A stretch of 64,000 nucleotides of DNA from Paramacrobiotus metropolitanus (lineage: Eukaryota > Tardigrada > Eutardigrada > Parachela > Macrobiotidae). The position numbers were made by a program, and so were the translations under genes. The notes beneath the pieces are model-generated. The model ran no database searches. It was not told where the DNA came from and was given only the letters and a program-made list of their open reading frames with translations. Below, piece by piece: positions 18,139-27,728 of this stretch (position 1 is the first letter of the stretch; each line of letters opens with the position of its first letter). The stretch spans positions 62,001-126,000 of the forward strand of contig NW_026570371.1 in assembly GCF_019649055.1 (NCBI RefSeq). Direction: 5' to 3'.

Positions 18139-20079
18139 ATGGGACTTACACCACAGCAGAAGTACGAACCGCGATGTTCGGACTGCAGGCGCAACAGTGG
18201 AGATTACTCAAACCGCCGGGACAACGCCCCACGGGAATTGTTCCCTTGCGCATATCACCTGCGGCCGGGCTTCCGCGACGAGAGTGACAGAGCCTACTGC
18301 TTCTACTTGGAAGTGGTGAGAGGCAACTTTGAGGCATACTGCCATATGACCAGCCGCGATGGAAGCCACCTGTTTCCCCTACTGAGGGACCACGAGCAGA
18401 TAGAGATCTACGATCTCTACATGCAACGCAGTGGTGACCGACAACCTGGCTGGAGCAGTACCGGAACCCAGCTTCCTCCACTCAGCCAATCGGCTCGAGA
18501 ACGGAAGGAGGAACGAGACCGGGAACGTCGAGCCCGTAACACGGGTTCTGACCAGTCTTCAGGGCGCGGCCCAACGGCCGCCCCGAAAACACATGGACAT
18601 CAGCAACGGCCATCGTCAGGCTCTCAATCCTACGGATATGAGATGTCTACACCGACGACATACAATCAGATCCTGGAAAACATCAACAAAGCTATGGTTG
18701 ACCAGGTGGCCAAACAGCTGATGGAGGGTGGACTGTTGGACGCCCTGAAAGGCCAATACCAGCCAGCGCGTACCGAACAGCACGCGCCACTGGCACCGCT
18801 ACCGCGGAATCCAGATGACTTACGTCACCAGATACAGAGCCGCAACCAGGACCAAGCTGACCGCCGTAGCCAGCCCGAGGAGCGCCAAACGCGCACATCA
18901 CCCGGAAAACGGGGCGAGGCAGAGTCCAGTCTGGTTGTCGCTCAGTCTACCAAGCGACCAGAAAGAAGCGTCAGCTCGGTGGCCCACAATATTAGCATCC
19001 AGATACCAATGGAGACTGAGTCCGCACCGCCGTCATCGGACCAACCGGCCCGACAAGACGCAAACGTTAGTGCCACGGACTTCGATCCATATAAATATGC
19101 TGAGGACCAGGGCATTAATATCCGGCCTCGTCCCCATCGGGAGGTGACGGATTACATCATGGGCGCTATCCCATACCCCAGGGACCGATGGGCCCAAGTC
19201 AATGCCATGGTCCAGAATCTGCAAACCTTCGTCATTCGGTCCGGACTCGAGATGGAAATGCAGAAAAAGGAGTGGCCCCGTGCTTTTAGCATGGCGGAAC
19301 ATATCGATAACCGCGAGGGCTACCCAATGGTCCGTGATAATGCTCTATCCAGCATCACGGACGTGAACTTACTCGGACAGCCCGTTACCAGACCGGACTG
19401 GAACGACTTGTGCCAACTGCACATAAAGGACGACCAACTCGACGTCGTCAAATACCTGGCCCAGTTCGTCCTACCGGACGCGAACGCCAGTTTCATAATG
19501 GCAGCCGCCAGAGCCGCCATGGAAATCCCATGCAAACCGGCTGACCATAAGGATAACCCGGAAACGCAGATTTACTCGTACAACGGCACGATGTTACGCA
19601 TCTTCGCCGCTAGACTCGGACACCTACGGTGCCACTGGGAACTTGAAGTTGCCTATCGGCAGGGGAAAATTATTCCTCGGTTACTGACCCAGGTGGCCCT
19701 CCTTGGAAACCAAATCCACGAAATCGAGGCGGGAGTCAAAATCCAAAGCGCCCTGAATGTTTTCAGAAGCCGCGCCAAAGACTACCGTTATCGCCATCCA
19801 ACGGACTTCGACGACGCTGCGGAAGCGTTCGTTAACCGAACGGCAGCGCGGAAACTTCCAACGAAGTTTCGCACTCAACGATCCTCAACAGGATCGTCCG
19901 TACACGTCCAGACCCAGGCCGAACAGTCTGGCCCAGAAGTCCAGCCGACCAGCACCTCCAGCCAACATCAACATAACCTGACTGAACAGGAATTGGCGGA
20001 CATGGAGGAAAGCGTCGTCGACCCACTCAACCCAGGGTTGGGCGACGGCGACCAAGCCGGACAAGGAGGGCAGGAATAG
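18139..20079 (+). CDS. Accessory ORF C: zinc-finger-like N-terminus plus large unknown C-terminal domain
   Basis: 646 codons, ATG 18139 to TAG 20077-20079. Residues 13-40 have a possible zinc site C-x2-C-x20-C-x2-H. Residues about 110-310 are low-complexity, Gln/Arg/Ser-rich and disordered-looking with one short helical stretch. Residues about 315-580 form a compact, well-mixed region of predicted helices (from FDPYKYAEDQGINI through WAQVNAMVQNLQTF to HPTDFDDAAEAF) that looks like a real folded domain. It has no motif I recognise. The size and the order (disordered arm, helical core, basic end) would fit a second capsid- or nucleocapsid-like protein, but that is speculation. It is the last coding frame of the element. 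Confidence 0.6.
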   Translation: MGLTPQQKYEPRCSDCRRNSGDYSNRRDNAPRELFPCAYHLRPGFRDESDRAYCFYLEVVRGNFEAYCHMTSRDGSHLFPLLRDHEQIEIYDLYMQRSGDRQPGWSSTGTQLPPLSQSARERKEERDRERRARNTGSDQSSGRGPTAAPKTHGHQQRPSSGSQSYGYEMSTPTTYNQILENINKAMVDQVAKQLMEGGLLDALKGQYQPARTEQHAPLAPLPRNPDDLRHQIQSRNQDQADRRSQPEERQTRTSPGKRGEAESSLVVAQSTKRPERSVSSVAHNISIQIPMETESAPPSSDQPARQDANVSATDFDPYKYAEDQGINIRPRPHREVTDYIMGAIPYPRDRWAQVNAMVQNLQTFVIRSGLEMEMQKKEWPRAFSMAEHIDNREGYPMVRDNALSSITDVNLLGQPVTRPDWNDLCQLHIKDDQLDVVKYLAQFVLPDANASFIMAAARAAMEIPCKPADHKDNPETQIYSYNGTMLRIFAARLGHLRCHWELEVAYRQGKIIPRLLTQVALLGNQIHEIEAGVKIQSALNVFRSRAKDYRYRHPTDFDDAAEAFVNRTAARKLPTKFRTQRSSTGSSVHVQTQAEQSGPEVQPTSTSSQHQHNLTEQELADMEESVVDPLNPGLGDGDQAGQGGQE

Positions 20080-20397
20080 GCCAACGGCCATTCCTGCATG
20101 TCGGCCCTAAAATTGGACCGGCATCGGCTGAACCGGACTTGAACATCATAGTGGGTACAATCCAACGGTTGTTACCCTCGCCCAACAAACGTGGCTTACA
20201 GCCATGTATCGTCCACCTCACCGGACCTTAATCCCTGGATCTTAACCGGATTCCCCGGATTGGCTCTGGCTTAGCGGCTGGGACCATGAATTTGGCCTGG
20301 CCATCCCAGACCATCCGACGGAGTCCACCGGACCGAACTTGGCATAAGGCCCTGTTCACCGGCATGGAAAGGATCCAGCGCCCAGAAGGCGGCGACG

Positions 20398-20630
20398 GCC
20401 CGCATAGAAGTTGCGACAAGCCGTGGATCAATCCTGGCCCGCATAGAAGTTGCGACAAGCCATGGATCCGCCTGGCCCGCATAGAAGTTGCGACAAGCCA
20501 CGGCCAAGTCCTGGCCCATAGAAGTTGGACCAGGCCCGTGTCCAACGGACCATATGCGGCTCACGAGTTTAGTTGCCATACCAGGCAACTGGGACAAGTG
20601 AGTGAGGGAGCCACATAGAAGTTGTGGTAC
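20398..20630 (+). repeat. Short tandem repeat with core CATAGAAGTTGCGACAAGCC
   Basis: Three near-identical units have their CATAG at 20403, 20442 and 20480 (periods 39 and 38 bp). Degenerate copies start at 20517 and 20613. The core carries ATAGAAGTTG in all five. Confidence 0.8.
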
Positions 20631-20923
20631 ACCCACTTTGCATGCCACGTCCAACATCCTCACCACGGACCGCCCAGAGGCCCATCCAAAAGATGCACCG
20701 CCCAGAGGCCAAATGAGGATGCTTCTAGTCAGCAGACCGACTCCTTTGTGGAAAACGCCTACCGGCGCCCACAACTTATTTTTTTGGAGTTTGGCCCGGC
20801 TAACCTGACGTTTCGTCAGACGCCACTTAATTTTGTTATGGCCACGGTCTCAGGGAAAATTGCCTATCTGACTCATCGGACATGGTAGCTAACTCATGGC
20901 CCACGGCCCACCGTCGAAAAAAC

Positions 20924-21170
20924 GACTAAGTCCTTTTGGCCCGCCATACACTTTGGACCGTCGAAAAAGACTAAGTCTTTTGGCCCGTCCAACGACGAGG
21001 CCCACCAGAAAAAGACTAAGTCTTTTGGCCCGTCCAACGACGTGGCCCACCAAAAATCGACTAAGTCTTTTGGCCCGTCCAATGACGTGGCCCACCGAAA
21101 AACGACTAAGTTTTTTGGCCCGTCCAACGACGTGGCTCATCAAAAAACGACTAAGTCCACATCGGAGAGC
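20924..21170 (+). repeat. 45-bp tandem repeat, six starts
   Basis: GACTAAGT occurs at 20924, 20969, 21014, 21059, 21104 and 21149, exactly 45 bp apart. Units hold a small palindrome (AAGACTAAGTCTT in the best copies) followed by TTGGCCCGTCCAACGACGTG. The 45-bp period is a multiple of three, so an ATG-started frame (20896-21384) and a second frame both read as 15-residue repeats. Coding is possible but unlikely. Confidence 0.85.
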
Positions 21171-22648
21171 CAAAACCTGTTATACAGGACCCCCACGTCC
21201 CACACCAGCCGGAGGCGAGCCACATCACAATGGAACCTCGTATCCCGGCCCAGAGCATGTCAGAGACCGAGTTTGGACCGCCCCAACGGGTTTGGTCCAT
21301 CACACCACCTCGGTCCTGGGACTTAGAAAATTTTTCCATTATGGCCCTCCTGGACTTAGAAGATTTTTGGACCTAGGCGCATGACCAAACTGGCATGCAA
21401 AGCCAAACCGGTCCAAGTTAGAGACCCATGTGAACCACCCTAACGGGACTAGTTCAAAGCACCACTTGGAAGGAATCTGACAGGACTCCCAATCCCGCCA
21501 CATCAGGGACAACCCTAACGGGTCAGGTCCAACAGAGGCACGCCAGACCAAAGCATGGCCATCCTAACGGAATTGGTCCAAGCACACTAATTTGGTCATA
21601 AGAGCACCTCTCTTGTCCAGAGACATCTCTCTGGCCTTGCATGGACCGCCCAACCAGGCTTGGTCCACCATACTTTAACAAGGAAGGGGACAACCTGTCC
21701 TTGCGAAAGCAATAGTGCCTTCCATATACCGCACCGCTGGATTTACTCTACTGGACCCCTGTGGACATCTCTGGGAACCGTCGCCCCGGATCTACAGGAC
21801 CAGACCAATCCTAACGGATCAAGCGGACCGTTGACTAGGACCCGTGTGGACAAGATTGGCCCTGTGGTAACCCTAGTCGGAATGAGCTATTTTACGTCTA
21901 GTTTTTTAACCATACCTGGTTTTTCTAGACTTATTAACCAAAGAATTGATGTTTTATTTAGCCATTAACCAAAGGAATTGGCTTTGGGATCTCTAACTAT
22001 GATCTTACTTTCTTAAATTCTCACCGAAATTGTGATTTTTCTATTTCGATGTTTAACCCATGAGCCTTATAAACTTTATTTTTTTTACCTGTTCGACCAA
22101 CCAAGCCTTCAAACCACACTGGAACCCCCAGCAACCAGAGTGCACTCCAGATTTCGGCCGTTCGGTGCACTGCACCGCGGGTCTGGAGGAACCGACCCTA
22201 CCGGGTTTAGAGACAAAGTGGCATCCGGCCCTACCGGGTATCGGATCCTGACACCCTACCGGGTTGGTCAGGGACAGAGTCGGAAGGTGCTCGCAGGAGC
22301 TCCCACTCCCGCCCAGAGGCATGTCAGAGACCGCACACTCGAGGCGGTAGACACCTCTTGTGGCTTTGCTCTGTCGCCCGCCCGCACATGGCTACTCCAT
22401 TCGTGCCGCGCTATTACGCTGCTCACTCAGCGTATACTTTGTCTACGCTGACCAATCAGCGCATTTCTGCACTCTTGGGGGCGTAGCCCAGCGCCTACGA
22501 GCGATTCCATGCTTTACGGCATCAGCTGTTGCATACCTGCAGCACGCTGTATCATTACCATTTTACGGACTTGCGCGCTTGCAGCTACTTTTCCACAGTG
22601 ATACCGCATTGGTTTTCTGTGTTTGTTTGTGGTTGCTTTATTGTTACC

Positions 22649-22654
22649 AATAAA
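22649..22654 (+). promoter_or_regulatory. Polyadenylation signal AATAAA near the element's 3' end
   Basis: A canonical AATAAA sits in a T-rich context within the last few hundred bases of GC-richer element sequence, before the composition falls back to the AT-rich host level. Confidence 0.5.
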
Positions 22655-22800
22655 GGCGATATTTGCCCCATTTTCCCATCTGCTTCTGTGTCATATCTGA
22701 CAAGGGGGAAGTTCTCACGACACTCCGAGCTTTACCGCGTTGAATCTCCAGACTTCAGCGCTGGAAGCGCAAACAGATGGAGCGTACCAACATTTGACAG

Positions 22801-24476
22801 ATGGGTTACTTGAGCTTAGCAGGTCAAGCTGTAGTGCCGACAGGGCACTCTTTCAATGTTTTGTAATTGCTTTAGTCGGTTTACATTGTGTTCTAGGCTG
22901 AACTTATCCCAATGTAGAACGTCAAATTTACCGTAACCCATATGGCATATCGCTTTTACGGCAGCGGAAGGGCAGCCTACAAGCTACTTGTATATCTAAT
23001 TATATATATGTATACATGAATGGCGGATGACGCTGCAAACTTTAGGAAGCGCACTGCGGAAGTGAAGTACAAAAGACGCTCTTGACAGCATTCCTGCCAT
23101 GTGCGTTAACGGATATCACGATTAACAGAAAATCCTGGTAGAAAATACAGCGAAGCTTCTTTTAGCAAATTGATTCTCAGTTCTCAATTTAGCTGTAAAG
23201 CGCAAATGACGGGAGCATGTTTGTCCCCTAACCGCCATCAATCCGTGGGTGCTTTCAGCACGAGTAAACATATTTACGCTGCTACAGTATGCTGCTACTG
23301 TTTACAGTTTCCAGTCAAATCGTTGTTATGAAAAATTACTTGGGCTTGTTTAAGTGGCAGTAGCCGATTCGGTAGCAAGATGTTAATTTTCATCGAACAC
23401 GGATAAATTAATAATCTCAAAAACATCAGATTATCATGAATGCTTATGGAGCTTATTCCATACTTTCTGAGTGCAGTCTGGTGGATGACATTAAGTACTA
23501 AATGCGACAAAAGTACGCGCATAAAAGGGTGAGTCTATAAGCACTCCCTTTTGCACCCTGTTTTGCTCTAGGACATCGAAAAGGGGTGCCTATACATGTA
23601 GTCCAAGCGGGTGCGAAAGGTGGTGCCTAGAGATAACGGAGGTGAAACTAACGGAGGTGCCTATAGCCATTTCCTATCTAAAAAGCCATCAAATAGCCAG
23701 TATTGTGGAAAACTCTGTATCACAACTGACGGAAACGTTATTATGATATTGTCGAAATATGTACAGGGTAACCCGATCAGCTCCTGGAAGAGGTATAACT
23801 CAAACTTTAAAGTGTTATTGAACCAAAAAGCAGAAGGGGTGCTAAACGCTCCGATGTCGAGCTTCGTACTGCTGGATCAACGTTCAACAATATCGATTTC
23901 TAATGAGGCCTAGATTGCCGAATATCAACAAACGGCTGCCAAGTTTCATCGGTGCCTGGCAAGTTTCCCATGAAACGCAGTTGGCTAAGAGAGACAAGAA
24001 CAGTAAATTTATTTAAAAGTCTGTAAATTACTTTATACATTAATTACACGTGTCCTTCCATTACACTTGATGCTGGTAAATGATTAATTACCCGGCACTT
24101 GCAGTACGAGCACTTTCGTTACTGGATACGCCCAGAGTCTTCAGACGCTTCTTCGTACTTCTCTGGAACTTCTTCGTACTTCTTCTCTCTCTCGTAGTTC
24201 TTTAAAACCGGGTATACGATTTGCTCCTACTCTGTTTGAGATGCCACTTGCCATTTTACGAATACGAAGTGCTACCGGTACAGTGCTGACTAAATTACAG
24301 ATACTAAATCCGGAATGTTACAAATTTCCTAGATAATCACATTGTGTTTGCTTCTTACGACTGCTACAGGATTGATGTTTTTCGTTCGTAGTAATTCGTA
24401 CGAACAGAAGACGTACTATCTAAAGTATCTTTCCCAACAAACGCTGCTGAAGCGGACTATTCTTGCGCATACGTAC
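22801..24476. other. AT-rich host sequence, no gene recognised
   Basis: A 100-codon plus-strand open frame (23611-23913) has no recognisable features and lacks a good context. A short CTTCTTCGTACTTC repeat is at about 24145-24185. No downstream exons for the cyclase-like first exons at 24477-26963 were found here. Confidence 0.5.
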
Positions 24477-24834
24477 TTCTGATCAAATCCAGGAAAACTC
24501 GATTGGCAAACGTGCAGGACAGACCAAAGATAGCAGCCAAGGGATGCGATCCATCATGCAGCTCATAATACAACTTTCCAGCATAACTCATAACAAAATC
24601 TTGAATATGCTCACAACCACTTAACCATTTCTCTTTGGGCTTGTACGTTCTGACATTGCATTTTCTTAGAAATGTCCTTTGAATTTTGTCTAAAGCAAGA
24701 TCCACCGCCGGCCCAACGATACGCTGATCCGTGTATGTTGTTGACTGATATGGCAACAGTGCCACCAATGAGATCTTACACGCTGAAAGGGCACTGCAGT
24801 GCACAATTCCGAAAACTATCACATACCGCCACAT
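24477..24834 (-). CDS. Receptor guanylyl cyclase first exon, copy 1 (N-terminal ligand-binding lobe)
   Basis: ATG at 24834. The exon ends at 24477 with donor AGAA|GTACGT, 358 nt, phase 1. It encodes a signal peptide, then the start of the ANF-receptor (type I periplasmic-binding) fold (LVALLPYQSTTYTDQRIVGP, a Cys-containing loop CNVRTYKP) and the conserved end HPLAAIFGLSCTFANRVFLDL, equivalent to the AVFGPGCxYA block of natriuretic-peptide-type receptors. No second exon is visible downstream (lower coordinates) before the retroelement. It may be the stump of a gene cut by rearrangement, or one of three alternative first exons. Confidence 0.65.
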
Positions 24835-25469
24835 TCTTTTAGCTTAAGTGCTTACGATAAAACTAATGCGGAGTTGAAAAACGTACGGACTACGGAAATA
24901 TGCGACGCATCGGTATTGAGAATGCATTGACTGTTCATTTACTTTTTGTTAGGTTAGGTATTGCATATGATGCACCGTACATTTACGGGCATATGCATGT
25001 GCGAATTATCAACACCAGGCAGCGGAGCATCTGCTACGAGACCTAGCTAATTTCCGTTTTGACCGATTGTCAATACAATCAACTATTTGCGCGTATAAAA
25101 CCTGCCAGCTGCGGCTTGATACCTTTCTGTATTGACTTACAAAGCAAATAAGAAAATGAAGGTAAAAAATTTGTAAGTAGTCGCAATTCGAGCTTTCGAA
25201 CAGGTGTTCAACCACAGGCACTTCCGTATCGTATCCAAGCGTCGGTAAACCGCTTAATGTTTACTGATTACATAGAGTAGAAGTAGTGTTTAGCAGACTG
25301 TAAAACCAGCCTGGAATTAATAACACCTAGACATGCTAGCCGGTCTCATGTACGAACATAAAGCCTAAGCGCCAAAACTCAGGCGGTAACAAAACAAAGT
25401 ACAAAAATAATTTAAAGTACGCTGTCAGCCTGCTCTGTACGGTAAGAGTATAGAATACGCGTGGCTTAC

Positions 25470-25839
25470 TGTTGATGCTCTCCATGAAGACCTTATTGGC
25501 AAATGTGCAAGCCAATCCGAACACTGCACCTAATGGATGCGGTCCATGCCGGCGTTCATAAAATATTTGAGCTGTATAACTATTAACATAGTCCTCGAGG
25601 TCTTCACAGGAATTTTGCCAGGGTTCTTTGACAAGATGCACGTTAACACTGCAGCCGGACAGAGAGGTCCTTTGAATTTTATCAAATGCGATGCTCATTG
25701 CGGGACCGACAACACGCAGATCGGTATATATTGCGGAGTTATAAGGAACAATCGCAAGTAAAGTAACTCCACATTCTTTGGCGCTCGCAGTAGTAACTGT
25801 TAAAATCAGAACGTACCCCAGCAAGCCATTGCAGTACAT
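25470..25839 (-). CDS. Receptor guanylyl cyclase first exon, copy 2
   Basis: ATG at 25839 (an upstream in-frame GTG is not a eukaryotic start). The exon ends at 25470 with AACA|GTAAGC, 370 nt, phase 1. It has a signal peptide (LLGYVLILTVTTASA), then CGVTLLAIVPYNSAIYTDLR, two further Cys, and HPLGAVFGLACTFANKVFME. It is closest to copy 3: same exon length and same donor hexamer. If the donor is not used the frame runs on only to 25336. The ligand-binding fold is assigned from the conserved FGLxCTFANKV block and the parallel to the complete cyclase gene at 30436-39128. Confidence 0.7.
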
Positions 25840-26593
25840 TCTCACTTTCGCGGGAACCACGTACTGTGACTCTCAAAAATTTACAGGACTAACGAACAAA
25901 AGCTGCATTCTGTGCCCAGAAAACAATTATTTCTGGCTTGGGCAAAGCGAGATAAAAATAACTGACAAATACAAACAGCCTTATTGATGCTCGCTCTTGC
26001 CGGTGGAAAGATGCCCTTTTGCTTCATCAAAGACAATTAAGCACCTGAATTCGCCGCAATGACACCGCAGAAAACAACGCTGTACTTGTATTTTCGAAAA
26101 GCAGTTGTGTTCACGTAGTAAACACTGCAATTAACGCTTGCCATTAACAACAACATTTACTCTGGATTTTGCCGTCCAATCGGCAATCAATACCGATATC
26201 GCCCTAAATGCGAGGTACTCTCAATGTTATATACACTGTATTATTGTATTACTGGTACTAGTCTACTAGATAATCGACATCGTTTGAAAAGGGTGTTGTG
26301 AAATAAATCATAAAGACTGTACACCGTCAAATAAAAATAAAATTACATATTTGAACTTTCACTTGAGGAACTTCTTTCCGGTCTGTTGTCTGCATTTCGT
26401 CTGATCGCGAAGGATAAACAATTACATAAAGTGTTCCAGTCGTGCGCTGTAAGCGCTAGCATACACTGTATTGCTCCTCGATCGTGCGGTGTTCTTAGAA
26501 AGATGCGTACTTGACAAACAATTTCCATCGCTGTTTTCGGAAAAGCTTTCTTCGGTTCACACGACCTTCAGTTTATGGGAAGAAACCGCTTAC

Positions 26594-26963
26594 TGTTCAA
26601 TATATCCAAGTAGACTTTATTGCCGAATGTGCAGGTTAATCCAAACACTACACCGAGTGGATGCGGACCATGCCGGCGGCGGTAGTACAGCTCGGCGGAG
26701 TATTTATTAACATTGGCTTCAATATTATCGCACGAATCCTGCCAGCGTTCTGTCGGTATCTCCACACGTACACTACATCCACGTAACGACGTCTTCTTGA
26801 TTTTATCCGTAGCAATCGTAATTGCCGGACCCACAATGTGCATATCAGTATAAACCAAGGATTTATACGGAACGATTACCAATAACGTAAAGCCACAGCA
26901 TCTCACGCAAATGACTTGGATAAACAAAAAAATAACACTGGCGAATGTTCGGTAGAATTCCAT
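26594..26963 (-). CDS. Receptor guanylyl cyclase first exon, copy 3
   Basis: ATG at 26963. The exon ends at 26594 with AACA|GTAAGC, 370 nt, phase 1. It has a signal peptide (SVIFLFIQVICV), then CGFTLLVIVPYKSLVYTDMH, and closes with HPLGVVFGLTCTFGNKVYLDIL. Together with copies 1 and 2 it forms an evenly spaced tandem set (starts about 1.0-1.1 kb apart). All share phase 1, as does exon 1 of the complete receptor cyclase. No kinase-homology or cyclase exon follows any of them inside the window. Confidence 0.7.
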
Positions 26964-27728
26964 TGATCTGCATCTAGACCATAGTGATCAAAAATTCACG
27001 CAGGGATACGGAAAGCGTCGGGAAAACTGTCATCGGTACAGCACACTTCATATGATTTATATCCGTCTCGCACAGCTGTGTACATGTTGCATAAATCAAG
27101 AGATACAATTAAATTTGTAATAATGCTTTTATTGAATCCCATCCACCACTTAAACGGCAGCTTAATGTATTTCCCGGAAACCGCGCTGTAGTGCGGTCGG
27201 TGTTCGATCGATGATCGGTTTTTTATTTCCCATAAGAACACTTGTCGGTTGTTGTAGTGGTACTCGTATATTTAATTTCTGTCATCATGGGAGAATCATG
27301 TTTTGTTACGCTTATACGCGCGAGTAAACGGGTAAAGTATGTAATCGCCCGCTTTTGACAAGGGCGCTTTGTTGACTTTCCATTATGGTTTATTACGGTT
27401 GCTGTTCCTGGGCACATGCATCCTGTGTTCCCCGTCAAAACAAAAGGACAGTGACATGTTTTGAAGAACTAACAAAGCATGAACCGGTGTGACGTAAAGG
27501 GAAGATCCACCGATGATCACGTGTCAAGCGAGCGGAAAACGAGCGCGCATTCTTTTACGTAATAAAGCCGTAAGCGAATTATGTTTGATAATTATTTTCT
27601 CATCTAACAATTGTAAGGAAAAAGTACTTCGCTACGATGCATGTACCTGTCATACGGAAATCGTCAAAAATTACTCAACGTAATAAAGAATAATATGTAA
27701 TCATAAAGTTCTTAGTTAGATAAATAAA
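26964..27728. other. Intergenic sequence, no gene recognised
   Basis: Lies between the third cyclase first exon and the cytidine deaminase stop. Short open frames only. It presumably holds the promoter of copy 3 and the 3' UTR of the deaminase, but no specific element was identified. Confidence 0.4.

Larger units (their letters stand above)
2208..22800 (+). mobile_element. Giant Ty3/gypsy-type retroelement with large accessory module, 5'-truncated
   Basis: One strand carries gag, pro, pol (RT, RNase H, integrase last, the Ty3/gypsy order) and then about 10 kb of further ORFs before an AATAAA at 22649. All these ORFs share the same GGCC/CCGGAC-rich codon style, unlike the AT-rich flanks, which argues for a single element. 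The left end is abrupt: gag begins inside what looks like the C-terminal half of capsid, and no 5' LTR is present. The right boundary is set by the return to AT-rich sequence around 22.7-22.85 kb and is approximate. None of the extra ORFs shows a signal peptide or membrane segment, so there is no obvious envelope. Giant gypsy elements are known in some flatworms; whether this accessory set is described anywhere I cannot check. Confidence 0.75.
20080..22800 (+). other. 3' noncoding tail of the retroelement, repeat-rich, with polyadenylation signal
   Basis: No convincing gene. The tail contains two tandem arrays (listed separately). Many copies of a short self-complementary word (CCCTAACGGG or CCCTACCGGGT) occur between 21281 and 22264. 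A 28-bp direct repeat ending in GCATGTCAGAGACCG lies near 21243-21269 and again at 22307-22334. AATAAA is at 22649-22654. Purine runs that could serve as polypurine tracts occur at 21676-21690 and 22699-22710. If a 3' LTR exists it should lie in roughly the last kilobase, but with no 5' copy its borders cannot be set. Confidence 0.5.

Noticed and set aside
10335-20079. An envelope gene among the accessory ORFs
   Set aside because: No signal peptide, transmembrane span or furin-like layout seen in any of them.
20896-21384. ATG-started 162-codon frame through the 45-bp repeats as a protein
   Set aside because: The period divisible by three keeps several frames open at once; composition is repeat-driven.
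23611-23913. 100-codon plus-strand frame
   Set aside because: No recognisable motif and isolated in AT-rich DNA; likely chance.
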